This document shows positions 13,268-21,500 of a stretch of 40,103 bases of DNA, piece by piece (position 1 is the first letter of the stretch; every line of letters starts with the position of its first letter). This DNA comes from Microbacteriaceae bacterium. GTDB lineage: Bacteria > Actinomycetota > Actinomycetes > Actinomycetales > Microbacteriaceae. The notes below the pieces were generated by a model. That model saw nothing but the letters and a program-made list of their open reading frames with translations, did not search any database and was not told the origin of the DNA. A program made the position numbers and the translations under genes. The stretch covers positions 1 to 40,103 of the forward strand of contig JAGIAU010000001.1 in NCBI GenBank assembly GCA_017744755.1, in the 5' to 3' direction.

Positions 13268-14764
13268 TCACTCGACGGTCCGGAGGGCGGCGGCCGGGCG
13301 CAGCACCGCGGCGCGCCAGCCGCCGAACACGCCCGCGAGCACCGCGCCGAGGAGCGCGAGGCCGACCGCGACGAGCACGACGGCCGGGGTGAGGACGGCG
13401 CTGAGCGTCACGTCGGAGGTCGCCGCGGCGGCCGAGAACGGACCGCCGCCGCCGCCCGGGAAGCCGCCACCGCCGGGGAAGTCGCCGCCCGCGCCGCCGA
13501 ACGCGCGCTGCGTCCCGCCGACCGCGATCGTCGGCGAGATCGCGTTGATGACGAGCACGCCGACGAGCCCGAGCACGACGCCCGCCGCGACGCCGATCGC
13601 GCCGGTGACGAGCGACTCGCCCGCGACCTGGCCGACGATGCGCGAGTTCTTCCAGCCGATCGCCTTGAGCGTGCCGAACTCCCGCGTGCGCCGCGCGACG
13701 CCGGAGACGGTGAACAGGATCGCCGTGACGAACGCCGCCGCGAGCACGAGCGCCGCGAGCCACGTCCCGAGGCTCGAGATGAGCGCGCTCGCGCTCGCGA
13801 GCGAGCTCGACACCGTGCCGGCGAGCTCCGCCTGCGTGTTCACCGTCGCCTCGGGGAGCGCGTTCTGCAGCGCGGTCGCGATCGTGTCGATCGCGTCCGC
13901 GGAGGCTGCCTGGACGTAGACGGTCGTGACCTGGCCGTCGAGGCCGGCGAGGGCCTGTGCGGTGTCGAGCGGCAGGTAGAGGTCCGTCGTCGTGCCGCTC
14001 GTCGCCGTGGAGGCGGCGATGCCGACGATCTCGAGCGCGGCGCCGCCGATCTCGATCGTGTCGCCGACGGCGAGCTCGGCGCCGGTCGCGTAGTCGGCGT
14101 CGAGGACGGCGACGTCGGCCCCCGCGTCGGCGGCCTCGAGGGCGCGGCCGTCGCTGATGGTCGTGGAGGCGAGCGGGCCGACGGTCGGCTGCGCGACGTC
14201 GACGCCGGTGACGCTCACCGTCTCGATGCCGAAGGAGCTGCCGCCGGAGCCGTCCGCGCCGCCGCCGACGTCGAAGCCGGGGCCGCCCTGGCCCGGGGCG
14301 AAGTCCTCGCCGCCCTCGGGCCGCTGCTGGATGTCGGGGAGCTCGCCGGAGAACGTCGTGTTCTGCAGCGTGAGGCTGCCGGCCGCCGCGGCGACGCCGT
14401 CGACGCCCGCCGCGGTGCCGATCGCGGACGCGTCGAAGGCGGTCGTGGTGAACGAGGTCGTCAGCCGGCTCGTCGCGAGCTCCCGCGAGCCGTCGGCCGC
14501 CTCCCCGTCGGCGGCGCCGAAGTCGAACTGCATGCGGGGTCCGCCCGCGCCGCCCTCGGCCGGGGCCGACGCGGCCTGGGTCACGGTGATGTCGGTCCCG
14601 ACGCCGTAGACGGCCTCGAGCGCCTGGGCCTGCGCGTCGCGGACGCCGGCGGCGATCGCGCTGACGACCATGACGAGGGCGACGGCGAGCGCGAGCCCGA
14701 CGGCGATGATGGCGGTCTGCTTGCGGCGCTTGCCGAGCTCCCGGCTGAGGTAGGTGAGGAACAT
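13268..14764 (-). CDS. MacB/FtsX-family ABC transporter permease
   Basis: This 498-residue permease has one N-terminal transmembrane helix after LSRELGKRRKQTAIIA, a large extracytoplasmic MacB_PCD-like domain (about 45-300), then three C-terminal helices. The FtsX-type segment includes VARRTREFGTLKAIGWKN. Odd features are three Gly-rich stretches in the external loops, the strongest (GGDFPGGGGFPGGGGGPF) between the second and third C-terminal helices. The ATG at 14764 faces the response-regulator gene across a 118-bp region of tandem boxes. Confidence 0.92.
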   Translation of the reverse strand: MFLTYLSRELGKRRKQTAIIAVGLALAVALVMVVSAIAAGVRDAQAQALEAVYGVGTDITVTQAASAPAEGGAGGPRMQFDFGAADGEAADGSRELATSRLTTSFTTTAFDASAIGTAAGVDGVAAAAGSLTLQNTTFSGELPDIQQRPEGGEDFAPGQGGPGFDVGGGADGSGGSSFGIETVSVTGVDVAQPTVGPLASTTISDGRALEAADAGADVAVLDADYATGAELAVGDTIEIGGAALEIVGIAASTATSGTTTDLYLPLDTAQALAGLDGQVTTVYVQAASADAIDTIATALQNALPEATVNTQAELAGTVSSSLASASALISSLGTWLAALVLAAAFVTAILFTVSGVARRTREFGTLKAIGWKNSRIVGQVAGESLVTGAIGVAAGVVLGLVGVLVINAISPTIAVGGTQRAFGGAGGDFPGGGGFPGGGGGPFSAAAATSDVTLSAVLTPAVVLVAVGLALLGAVLAGVFGGWRAAVLRPAAALRTVE

Positions 14765-14775
14765 GCCTTGGACGG

Positions 14776-14860
14776 TATGGAGCCGTCCTATGGTTCCCGC
14801 ATGGCGGTGCTATGGATGGGCTGGGAGAACGTTCTCGAGAGTTCCATAGCATTCGCATAG
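14776..14860. promoter_or_regulatory. Tandem CTATGG boxes, probable response-regulator binding region
   Basis: On the plus strand TATGG-type boxes begin at 14776, 14789, 14800 (CATGG) and 14811, the last three spaced exactly 11 bp. On the minus strand CTATGC and CTATGG (plus-strand GCATAG 14855-14860 and CCATAG 14844-14849) are also 11 bp apart. Direct repeats with an 11-bp period are typical of OmpR/PhoB-class binding. Between the two clusters is the 12-bp palindrome GAGAACGTTCTC (14825-14836). Confidence 0.72.
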
Positions 14861-14882
14861 GCGGCGGAGTGAGGATCCTCAT

Positions 14883-15611
14883 ATGGCGAAGCGCGAGGAC
14901 GACCGACTGACCCGGGCCGACGGGAGCCCGATCCGGGTCGTCGTCGTCGACGACGAGGAGCCGCTCGCCGACCTGCTCACGATGGCGCTGCGCTACGAGG
15001 GCTGGGACGTTCGCACGGCCGGCACCGGCCAGGCGGCGCTCACGGCGGTGCGGGAGCACCGGCCGGACATCGTCGTGCTCGACGTCATGCTCCCCGACCT
15101 CGACGGCCTCGAGGTGCTGCAGCGGCTCCGCGCGGGCGGGGAGCAGGTGCCGGTGCTGTTCCTCACCGCGAAGGACGCCGTGGCCGACCGCGTCGCGGGC
15201 CTCACGGTCGGCGGCGACGACTACGTGACGAAGCCGTTCAGCCTCGAGGAGCTCGTCGCACGGCTGCGCGCCCTGCTGCGCCGCTCGCCGACGCTCGTCG
15301 ACGGCGAGACCGGCCTGCTGCGCGTCGGCGACCTCGTCATGGACGAGGAGGCCTACGAGGTGAGCCGCGCCGGGGTGCCGGTCGACCTCACGGCGACCGA
15401 GTTCGAGCTGCTGCGCTTCCTCATGCGAAACCCCCGCCGCGTCGTCTCGAAGGACCAGATCCTCGACCGGGTGTGGAGCTACGAGGCGGAGGTCCGGCCG
15501 ACCGTCGTCGAGCTCTACATCTCCTACCTCCGCAAGAAGATCGACACGATCGGCGAGCCGATGATCCACACCGTCCGCGGCTTCGGCTATGTGCTGAAGG
15601 CGCCGGCGTGA
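14883..15611 (+). CDS. OmpR/PhoB-family response regulator
   Basis: This 242-residue protein has a receiver domain with the acidic pair VVVDDEE (Asp23/24), the phosphorylation site VVLDVMLPDLDG (Asp67), and LTAKD plus VTKPF (Lys117). A linker follows, then a winged-helix output domain (FELLRFLMRNPRRVVSKDQI, RTVRGFGYVLK-like end with HTVRGFGYVLK). The ATG lies at the end of a GGAGTGAGGAT purine stretch. It is translationally coupled to the kinase by a 4-bp GTGA overlap and is divergent from the ABC permease, its probable target. Confidence 0.96.
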   Translation: MAKREDDRLTRADGSPIRVVVVDDEEPLADLLTMALRYEGWDVRTAGTGQAALTAVREHRPDIVVLDVMLPDLDGLEVLQRLRAGGEQVPVLFLTAKDAVADRVAGLTVGGDDYVTKPFSLEELVARLRALLRRSPTLVDGETGLLRVGDLVMDEEAYEVSRAGVPVDLTATEFELLRFLMRNPRRVVSKDQILDRVWSYEAEVRPTVVELYISYLRKKIDTIGEPMIHTVRGFGYVLKAPA

Positions 15612-16897
15612 GGACCTCCCTCCGTCTGCGCATCACCCTCGCGGTCCTCGCGCTCTTCGCCGTCGTCGTCGCCGCGCTCGCGGTCGGCACGGGCTTCGCC
15701 CTGCGCGGCTACCTCGTCGGCCGCCTCGACGCCGATCTCGTCGCCGCGAAGGACCGTGCGCTCGCCGCGCTGTCGACACCGCTCCCGCCGGGACCAGGCG
15801 ACGCGGTCGGGCTGCCGGGCCAGAGCCCCGGGACGCTCGCCGCGTTCATCCGGGAGAACGCGCTCGTCGTCGCCGGCGTCCTCGACCGCTACGGCAGGAC
15901 GCTCCCCCTCGACGACGCGCAGCGCGGCTCGCTCGCCGACGCGGTCGACGGCAGGACGGTCGGGACGACGTTCGGCGCCGAGGTCGCGAGCCTCGGCGCG
16001 TACCGGTTCACGAGCGTCGAGCTCCGCGAGGGCGCCGTCCTCGTGATGGGCCTGCCGATGGGGGACGTCGACGCCGTCGTCGGCCAGTACTGGTGGCTCG
16101 CGGCGGCGGTCGCCGCGGGCGTGCTCGTCGTCGCCGGTGCCGGCGCCTGGCTGCTCGGGGCGGCGCTGCAGCGCACGCTCGCCCGGCTCTCCTCGGCGCT
16201 CGCGGCGCGCGAGGCGAGCGAGGGGCGGCTGCGGCGGTTCATCGCCGACGCGAGCCACGAGCTGCGCACGCCGCTGGCCTCCATCCGCGGCTACGCGGAG
16301 CTGACGCGGCGCTCGGGCGCTCGCCTGCGCGAGGACGTGCGCCATTCGCTCGACCGGATCGAGTCCGAGTCCGTGCGGATGACGGGGCTCGTCGAGGATC
16401 TGCTGCTGCTCGCGCGCGCCGACGAGGCGCGGTCCCTCGCGCAGCAGCCCGTCGAGCTCGGGCAGCTCGTCGCGACGGCCGTCGCCGACGCGCAGGTCGC
16501 GGCGCCGGGGCACACCTGGTCGGTCGAGGCGCCGGCCCCCGTCATCGTGGCGGGGGACGAGCCGCGGCTGCACCAGGCCGTCGCGAACCTGCTGCGGAAC
16601 GCGGCCGTGCACACCCCGGATGGGACGAACGTCGTCGCGCGGGTCCGCGTCGAGGGCGGCGACGCGGTCGTCGAGGTCGAGGACGACGGTCCAGGGATCC
16701 AGCCGGAGCTCGTCGGCCAGGTGTTCGGCCGCTTCGTCCGCGGCGACGCGTCCCGGTCGAGGGCGACGGGCTCGACGGGCCTCGGGCTCGCGATCGTCGA
16801 GGCGGTCGCCCAGGCGCACGGCGGCTCGGCCGATGTCGAGTCCGCGGCGGGGCGCACGCGGTTCCGCATCGTCCTGCCTGCGCAGGCGAGTCCGTAG
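15608..16897 (+). CDS. Sensor histidine kinase
   Basis: This 429-residue membrane kinase has two transmembrane helices (about 9-32 and 163-187) flanking an external sensor of about 130 residues. They are followed by a short HAMP-like linker, the H-box FIADASHELRTPLASIRGYA (His217), an N-box LLRNAAVHTP, G1 VEDDGPGI and G2 GSTGLGLAIVEAVAQAHGG. The GTG at 15608 overlaps the regulator stop (GTGA). Architecture resembles actinobacterial kinases paired with OmpR regulators that control peptide-exporting ABC systems; the signal is unknown. Confidence 0.95.
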   Translation: MRTSLRLRITLAVLALFAVVVAALAVGTGFALRGYLVGRLDADLVAAKDRALAALSTPLPPGPGDAVGLPGQSPGTLAAFIRENALVVAGVLDRYGRTLPLDDAQRGSLADAVDGRTVGTTFGAEVASLGAYRFTSVELREGAVLVMGLPMGDVDAVVGQYWWLAAAVAAGVLVVAGAGAWLLGAALQRTLARLSSALAAREASEGRLRRFIADASHELRTPLASIRGYAELTRRSGARLREDVRHSLDRIESESVRMTGLVEDLLLLARADEARSLAQQPVELGQLVATAVADAQVAAPGHTWSVEAPAPVIVAGDEPRLHQAVANLLRNAAVHTPDGTNVVARVRVEGGDAVVEVEDDGPGIQPELVGQVFGRFVRGDASRSRATGSTGLGLAIVEAVAQAHGGSADVESAAGRTRFRIVLPAQASP

Positions 16898-16920
16898 AGG
16901 AATTCCCAGGCGGGCGCTCA

Positions 16921-16966
16921 CCAATTCGAATTCCAATTACGTCCGCATATGCGATATGAATTGCGT
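16921..16966 (+). promoter_or_regulatory. AT-rich promoter of lsr2 with two palindromes
   Basis: This short segment is far more AT-rich than its surroundings and contains AATTCGAATT (16923-16932) and CGCATATGCG (16944-16953), both perfect palindromes. TATGAA (16955-16960) lies exactly 6 nt before the ATG, fitting a leaderless transcript. Lsr2 proteins bind AT-rich DNA, so autoregulation is likely. Confidence 0.55.
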
Positions 16967-17320
16967 ATGGCGATCAAGACGGTGCTCATCGACGATTTCG
17001 ACGGCAGTCCCCTCGCAGGCGGCTCGACGACGACGTTCTCCCTGAACGGAGCGGCGTACGAGATCGACCTGTCCGCCGAGAACGCGGAGAAGCTGAAGGA
17101 GGCGCTCGCGCCCTTCATCCGCGCCGGTCGCCGGGTCGCCGCCGGGTCCGCGCCGCGCGCCGCGTCGACGCGCCCGGCCGCGCGCCGCAGCACGCGCTCC
17201 AACGGCTCCAACGACCTCACCGCGATCCGCGAGTGGGCGAAGGCGAACGGCCACGTGGTCGGCGAGCGCGGCCGCATCCCTGCTCCGGTGCGCGAGGCGT
17301 ACGAGGCCGCGTCGGCCTAG
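16967..17320 (+). CDS. lsr2: Lsr2-family nucleoid-associated protein
   Basis: This 117-residue protein has the Lsr2 layout. The N-terminal oligomerisation domain starts MAIKTVLIDDFDGSPLAGG and includes FSLNGAAYEIDLSAENAEKL. A basic Ala/Arg/Ser linker follows, then the C-terminal DNA-binding domain with IREWAKANGH and the AT-hook-like RGRIPAPVREAYEAA. It coats and silences AT-rich DNA in actinobacteria. The ATG at 16967 is preferred over one six codons upstream, because the family start and the -10 spacing fit it. It lies just after the two-component genes and before the rplJL leader. Confidence 0.95.
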   Translation: MAIKTVLIDDFDGSPLAGGSTTTFSLNGAAYEIDLSAENAEKLKEALAPFIRAGRRVAAGSAPRAASTRPAARRSTRSNGSNDLTAIREWAKANGHVVGERGRIPAPVREAYEAASA

Positions 17321-17333
17321 TCCCCGCGTCTGG

Positions 17334-17464
17334 TAGACTCGACGACTGCCGAAGACCGCAGGTCCGTCGCAAGACGGTGAAGGTCCGCGAAAGCGGCGCC
17401 CGCGCAGGTGATGCGAAGTGCAGACTTTTTCTGGCTCCGTGCGCCCGCGCACGGAGCCTTTTTC
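17334..17464 (+). ncRNA. L10 ribosomal-protein leader (rplJL attenuation/autoregulation)
   Basis: TAGACT (17334-17339) is a good -10 box. The leader contains the conserved-looking TGCCGAAGACCGCAGGT, a second GCAGGTGATGCGAAGTGCAGA block and then a strong terminator hairpin with U-tract before rplJ. This is the arrangement of L10 leaders, where the L10-(L12)4 complex binds and favours termination or blocks translation. Class assignment is from recall of the motif, not from a covariance search. Confidence 0.72.
17433..17463 (+). terminator. Intrinsic terminator/attenuator in the rplJ leader
   Basis: An 11-bp perfect stem, GGCTCCGTGCG with CGCACGGAGCC, has a CCCG loop followed by TTTTT. It is the best U-tract terminator in the window and lies 50 bp before the rplJ start, so it must be conditional. 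Confidence 0.88.
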
Positions 17465-17513
17465 ATGGGTCGCGGGAATTCGGCGCCGAATCCACGACAA
17501 CCACAGGAGCACC

Positions 17514-18029
17514 ATGGCTGACAAGCAGGCCGCGGTCGCCGAGCTGACGGAACTGTTCCGGAGCTCGACCGCCGTGCTGCTCACCGAGTACCGCGGGCTC
17601 ACCGTCGCTCAGCTCAAGCAGCTGCGCAATGACATCCGTGAGCACGCGGAGTACGCCGTGGTGAAGAACACGCTGACGAAGATCGCCGCGAACGCGGCGG
17701 GCGTCTCCGTCCTCGACGACCAGCTCGCTGGTCCGTCGGCGCTCGCGTTCGTGCATGGCGACCCCGTCGCCGTCGCGAAGAAGCTGCGTGACTTCGCCAA
17801 GGCCAACCCCCTCCTCGTCGTGAAGGGCGGCTACTTCGATGGCGCCGCCCTGAGCGCCGCGGAGGTCGAGAAGCTCGCGAACCTCGAGAGCCGGGAGGTG
17901 CTGCTCGCGAAGTTCGCGGGTGCCGCCAAGGCTTCGCTGTTCGGGGCTGCCTACCTCTTCAACGCCCCGCTCTCGAAGGCCGTTCGCACGGTCGACGCGC
18001 TGCGGGACAAGCAGGAGACCGCCGCGTAA
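17514..18029 (+). CDS. rplJ: 50S ribosomal protein L10
   Basis: This is L10, 171 residues: MADKQAAVAELTELFRSSTA, VLLTEYRGLTVAQLKQLRND, VVKNTLTKIAA, GPSALAF, and a C-terminal helix that binds L7/L12 dimers. It anchors the L12 stalk to 23S rRNA with L11. AGGAG (17505-17509) fixes the ATG at 17514. It is followed by rplL after 60 bp. Confidence 0.98.
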   Translation: MADKQAAVAELTELFRSSTAVLLTEYRGLTVAQLKQLRNDIREHAEYAVVKNTLTKIAANAAGVSVLDDQLAGPSALAFVHGDPVAVAKKLRDFAKANPLLVVKGGYFDGAALSAAEVEKLANLESREVLLAKFAGAAKASLFGAAYLFNAPLSKAVRTVDALRDKQETAA

Positions 18030-18089
18030 TCGCGGACGTTCCCGAAGAATTTTCCAAACCACACAAACCGATCCATTCAGGAGTAACAA

Positions 18090-18479
18090 ATGGCGAAGCT
18101 GACGAGCGACGAGCTCATCGAGGCGTTCAAGGAGCTCACCCTCATCGAGCTCTCCGAGTTCGTGAAGAAGTTCGAGGAGGTCTTCGAGGTCACCGCTGCG
18201 GCTCCGGTCGCGGTCGCGGCGGCCCCGGCGGCCGGCGGCGCGGCCGCGGCCGAGGAGGTCGAGGAGAAGGACTCGTTCGACGTCGTCCTCGTCTCGGCCG
18301 GTGACAAGAAGATCCAGGTCATCAAGGAGGTCCGTGCGCTCACGAACCTCGGCCTCTCGGAGGCCAAGGCCCTCACCGAGACCGCGGACGCCAAGGTCCT
18401 CGAGGGCGTCAACAAGGAGGCCGCCGAGAAGGCGAAGGCTCAGCTCGAGGAGGCCGGCGCGACCGTCAAGCTTGCTTGA
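18090..18479 (+). CDS. rplL: 50S ribosomal protein L7/L12
   Basis: This is L7/L12, 129 residues. The N-terminal dimerisation domain (LTLIELSEFVKKFEEVFEV), an Ala/Pro-rich hinge (AAAPVAVAAAPAAGG) and the factor-binding domain (FDVVLVSAGDKKIQVIKEVR, GLSEAKALTE) are all present. It recruits translational GTPases. CAGGAG upstream of the ATG is a good ribosome-binding site. Confidence 0.98.
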   Translation: MAKLTSDELIEAFKELTLIELSEFVKKFEEVFEVTAAAPVAVAAAPAAGGAAAAEEVEEKDSFDVVLVSAGDKKIQVIKEVRALTNLGLSEAKALTETADAKVLEGVNKEAAEKAKAQLEEAGATVKLA

Positions 18480-18501
18480 TCGTTTCGCCCATCTCGGGTA
18501 A

Positions 18502-18537
18502 AAGAGGGCGTCGCTCCCAAGGGGGCGGCGCCCTCTT
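18502..18537 (+). terminator. Terminator after rplL
   Basis: The arms AAGAGGGCGTCGCTCCC and GGGGGCGGCGCCCTCTT pair over up to 17 bp with two G-U pairs. The stem lies 22 bp after the rplL stop and just upstream of the next gene, isolating it from ribosomal-protein transcription. Confidence 0.8.
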
Positions 18538-18555
18538 GCATACAGTGGCTCCATC

Positions 18556-21500
18556 ATGTGGGGTCTTGAGAACACGGCGACGGCGGAGAAGCTGCCGGTC
18601 ATCAACCCCGGAGACGGTCCAGACGGCAGCCCCGGGGGCCTGTCCGCGCCCGCACTCGGCGAGGCCGGCCTGCAGCTCCTCGACGTCGCGGAGCCGGTCC
18701 GCGCCCGCTGGCGCGACGAGCTCGCCCACCTCGGCGGCCCGAGCCCGCTCCTCCACTTCGAGGACACGCCGCGCACCCGCATCGAGCTGACGTCGACGCA
18801 TCCCGGCGGTCTCGCACGATTCATCGCCGGCAAGCGCACCCGCCTGTCGTCGCTCATCCGCGAGAACTTCGCCTGGCGCACCGCCCAGCTCGCCGCCGAC
18901 TCGATCCTCGCGAAGGCGACGGAGCTCGCCGCGGCCCGTGGCCTCGACGCGCTCCGCCTGGGGGTCGTCGTCGCGAACTGGGAGCACACCTGGGACCTGA
19001 ACGGCGAGCCCTTCACCGAGCGCTTCAGCGCCCCCGTGCTGCTGCGTCCCGTCACGATGCGCCGGGTCGGCGACGACTTCGAGCTCGCGCTGCGGGGGCG
19101 GAACGAGCTGAATCCGGCGTTCGCGGCCGCGCTCCACGCCCAGTTCGGCATCCGCCTCGACCACGCCGCGTTCCCCGCGCTCGCGCAGGCGGAGGGCGGC
19201 GGCTTCACGCCGAACGTCGTCATCGACCGGCTCCGCGGCCTCACCGCGCACCTGCCGGGCTTCCAGGTCGCGCCGCGGCTCGTGCTCACGTCCTTCGCGG
19301 AGGTCGCGGGGGCGATGGTCGCGGACGCGAGGACGCTCGCCCACCCCGTGCTCGACGCCATCGCGGGCAACGAGGCCGCGGTGCAGACGGTGCGCGAGTC
19401 GTTCCGGCTCGTCGAGCCGGTTCCGTCGGACGCGCGTTCCCCCCAGACGGACTCCCTCCTGCTCGACGCGGACGACGAGCAGGAGCGCGTGCTCGCGCAG
19501 ATCGCCGCGGGCAACTCGCTCGTCGTGCGCACGCTGCCGGGCTCCGGGGCCACGCAGACCATCGTCAACGCGATCGGCGCGCTCGCCGCCGACGGCAAGC
19601 GCGTCCTCGTCGTCGGCGCCCGCCGCGCCTCGCTGCGGGCGATCCGCGAACGGCTCGAGAGCATCGGCCTGCCCGGCCTCGTCGCGTCGCCGCGCACCGC
19701 CCGTCGCGACGCCGTGCAGGCGATCACGAGGGCGGAACGCGCGAAGCAGGGCGAGCAGGCGGAGATCGACGACGCCCTGGTGCGGCTGCGCTCCGTCATC
19801 CGCGACTACCGCGAGGCTCTCACCCGGCCGGATCCGATCCTCGGCGTCACGGTCCTCGACTGCATCTCCGAGCTGTCCCGCCTCGCCGGCGCGGCCCCCC
19901 GCGCCCGCACGACCGCCCGCCTCGGCCGTGCCGCGGTCGAGGCGCTCGCGAGCCCGGCGGAGCGCGACCGCTTCACGCAGGTCATGGTCGCGGCGGAGCG
20001 CTACGGCGAGTTCCAGCAGGCGCCGGGGGAGTCGGCCTGGTTCGGCGCGCAGTTCGTCTCGGCGGACGCGGCGACCCGCGCGCACGGCCTCGCGCAGCGG
20101 CTGCACGCGCACGCGCTGCCCGAGCTGGTGGATCGCGGCGAGCGGCTCATCGCGGGAACGCACATGCGCCCGTTCCAGTCCGTCGTCGAGCTGGGCACCT
20201 ACTGCCGCCTGCTGCTCGACCTGCGCGAGACGCTCGACCGCTTCCAGCCCGCCGTCTTCGACCGCGCCATCACGGAGCTCATCGCCGCGACGGCGCCGCG
20301 CCGCGACCACCCGGAGATGACGAACGCGGACCGGCGGCGGCTCAAGAAGCTCGCCGAGGAGTACCTGCGCCCCGGCGTGCACGTGCCGGACCTGCACGAG
20401 GCGCTCGTCAAGGTGCAGCGCCAGCGCGTGCTGTGGCACCGCTACGTCGCCGAGGGCGCCGTGCCGCGCGTGCCGGTCGGCATCGCCGAGGTGCTGGTCG
20501 CGCTGCAGGCGGTCGAGCTCGACCTCGCGGAGCTCGACGGCGCGCTCGGCCGCTCGGGTGACGAGCGGCTCGCCGCCATGCCGATCGCGGAGCTCCGCCG
20601 CCTGCTCGCCGGCCTCGCCGGCGAGGCCGGGGCCCTCTCGAACCTGCAGGAGCGCTCCGCCCTGATGGGCGCGCTGCACGCCGTGGGGCTCGACCCGCTC
20701 GTCCAGGACCTCGCCGGCCGCCGCGTCCCGGCGGAGGCGATGCGCGACGAGACGGAGCTGGCCTGGTGGAAGTCGGCGCTCGCCGGACTCCTGGAGGGCG
20801 ACCGCGCGCTCCTCGGTGCGAACACCTCCGTGCTCGACCGGCTCGAGGCGGACTTCCGCCTGGTCGACGAGGCGCACGCCCGCGGCAATGCGGGCGCGCT
20901 CGCCTGGCATCTCGCCGAGCAGTGGAAGCTCGGCCTCGTCGACTGGCCGGAGGAGGCCGCGAGGCTCAAGGCGGTCCTGCGTCGCGAGCACGCGACCTCG
21001 CACGAGCTGCACACCGCGGCCCCGCACCTCGACCGGGCGCTCACGCCGGTCTGGATCGCCTCGCCGTACGAGATGCCGCAGATCTCGCCCGTCATGCCGT
21101 TCGACGCGGTGCTGCTCGTCGACGCGGGCACGATGACGATCGCCGAGGCCGCGCTCGCGGTGCGCCGCGGGCGGCAGGTCGTCGCGTTCGGCGACCCGGT
21201 GACGCAGACGCCGAGCGCCTTCGAGACGATGGTGCGCGAGCGCCGCGCGGGCGAGGCCGTCGCGGAGGCCGCGGACCTGCACGAGGAGTCGGCGCTGGCC
21301 GTGCTGTCGGGGCTGCTCCGCGTGTTCACGCTCACGCGCAGCTATCGCGCCGGCGGGGAGGATCTCGTCGAGCTCGTCAACCGCCGCTTCTACTCCGGTC
21401 GCATCCAGGCCCAGCCGTGGGCCGGCACCTACCGCGGCGTGCAGACGCTCGCCGTCGAGCGGATCGCCGACGCGCGCGGCGCGCTCGACCAGGCCTCCGG

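Noticed and set aside
12558..15569. A continuous 1003-residue minus-strand frame
   Set aside because: Only the last 221 codons (from ATG 13223) encode the ABC ATPase; the rest reads through the permease and response-regulator genes in a wrong frame.
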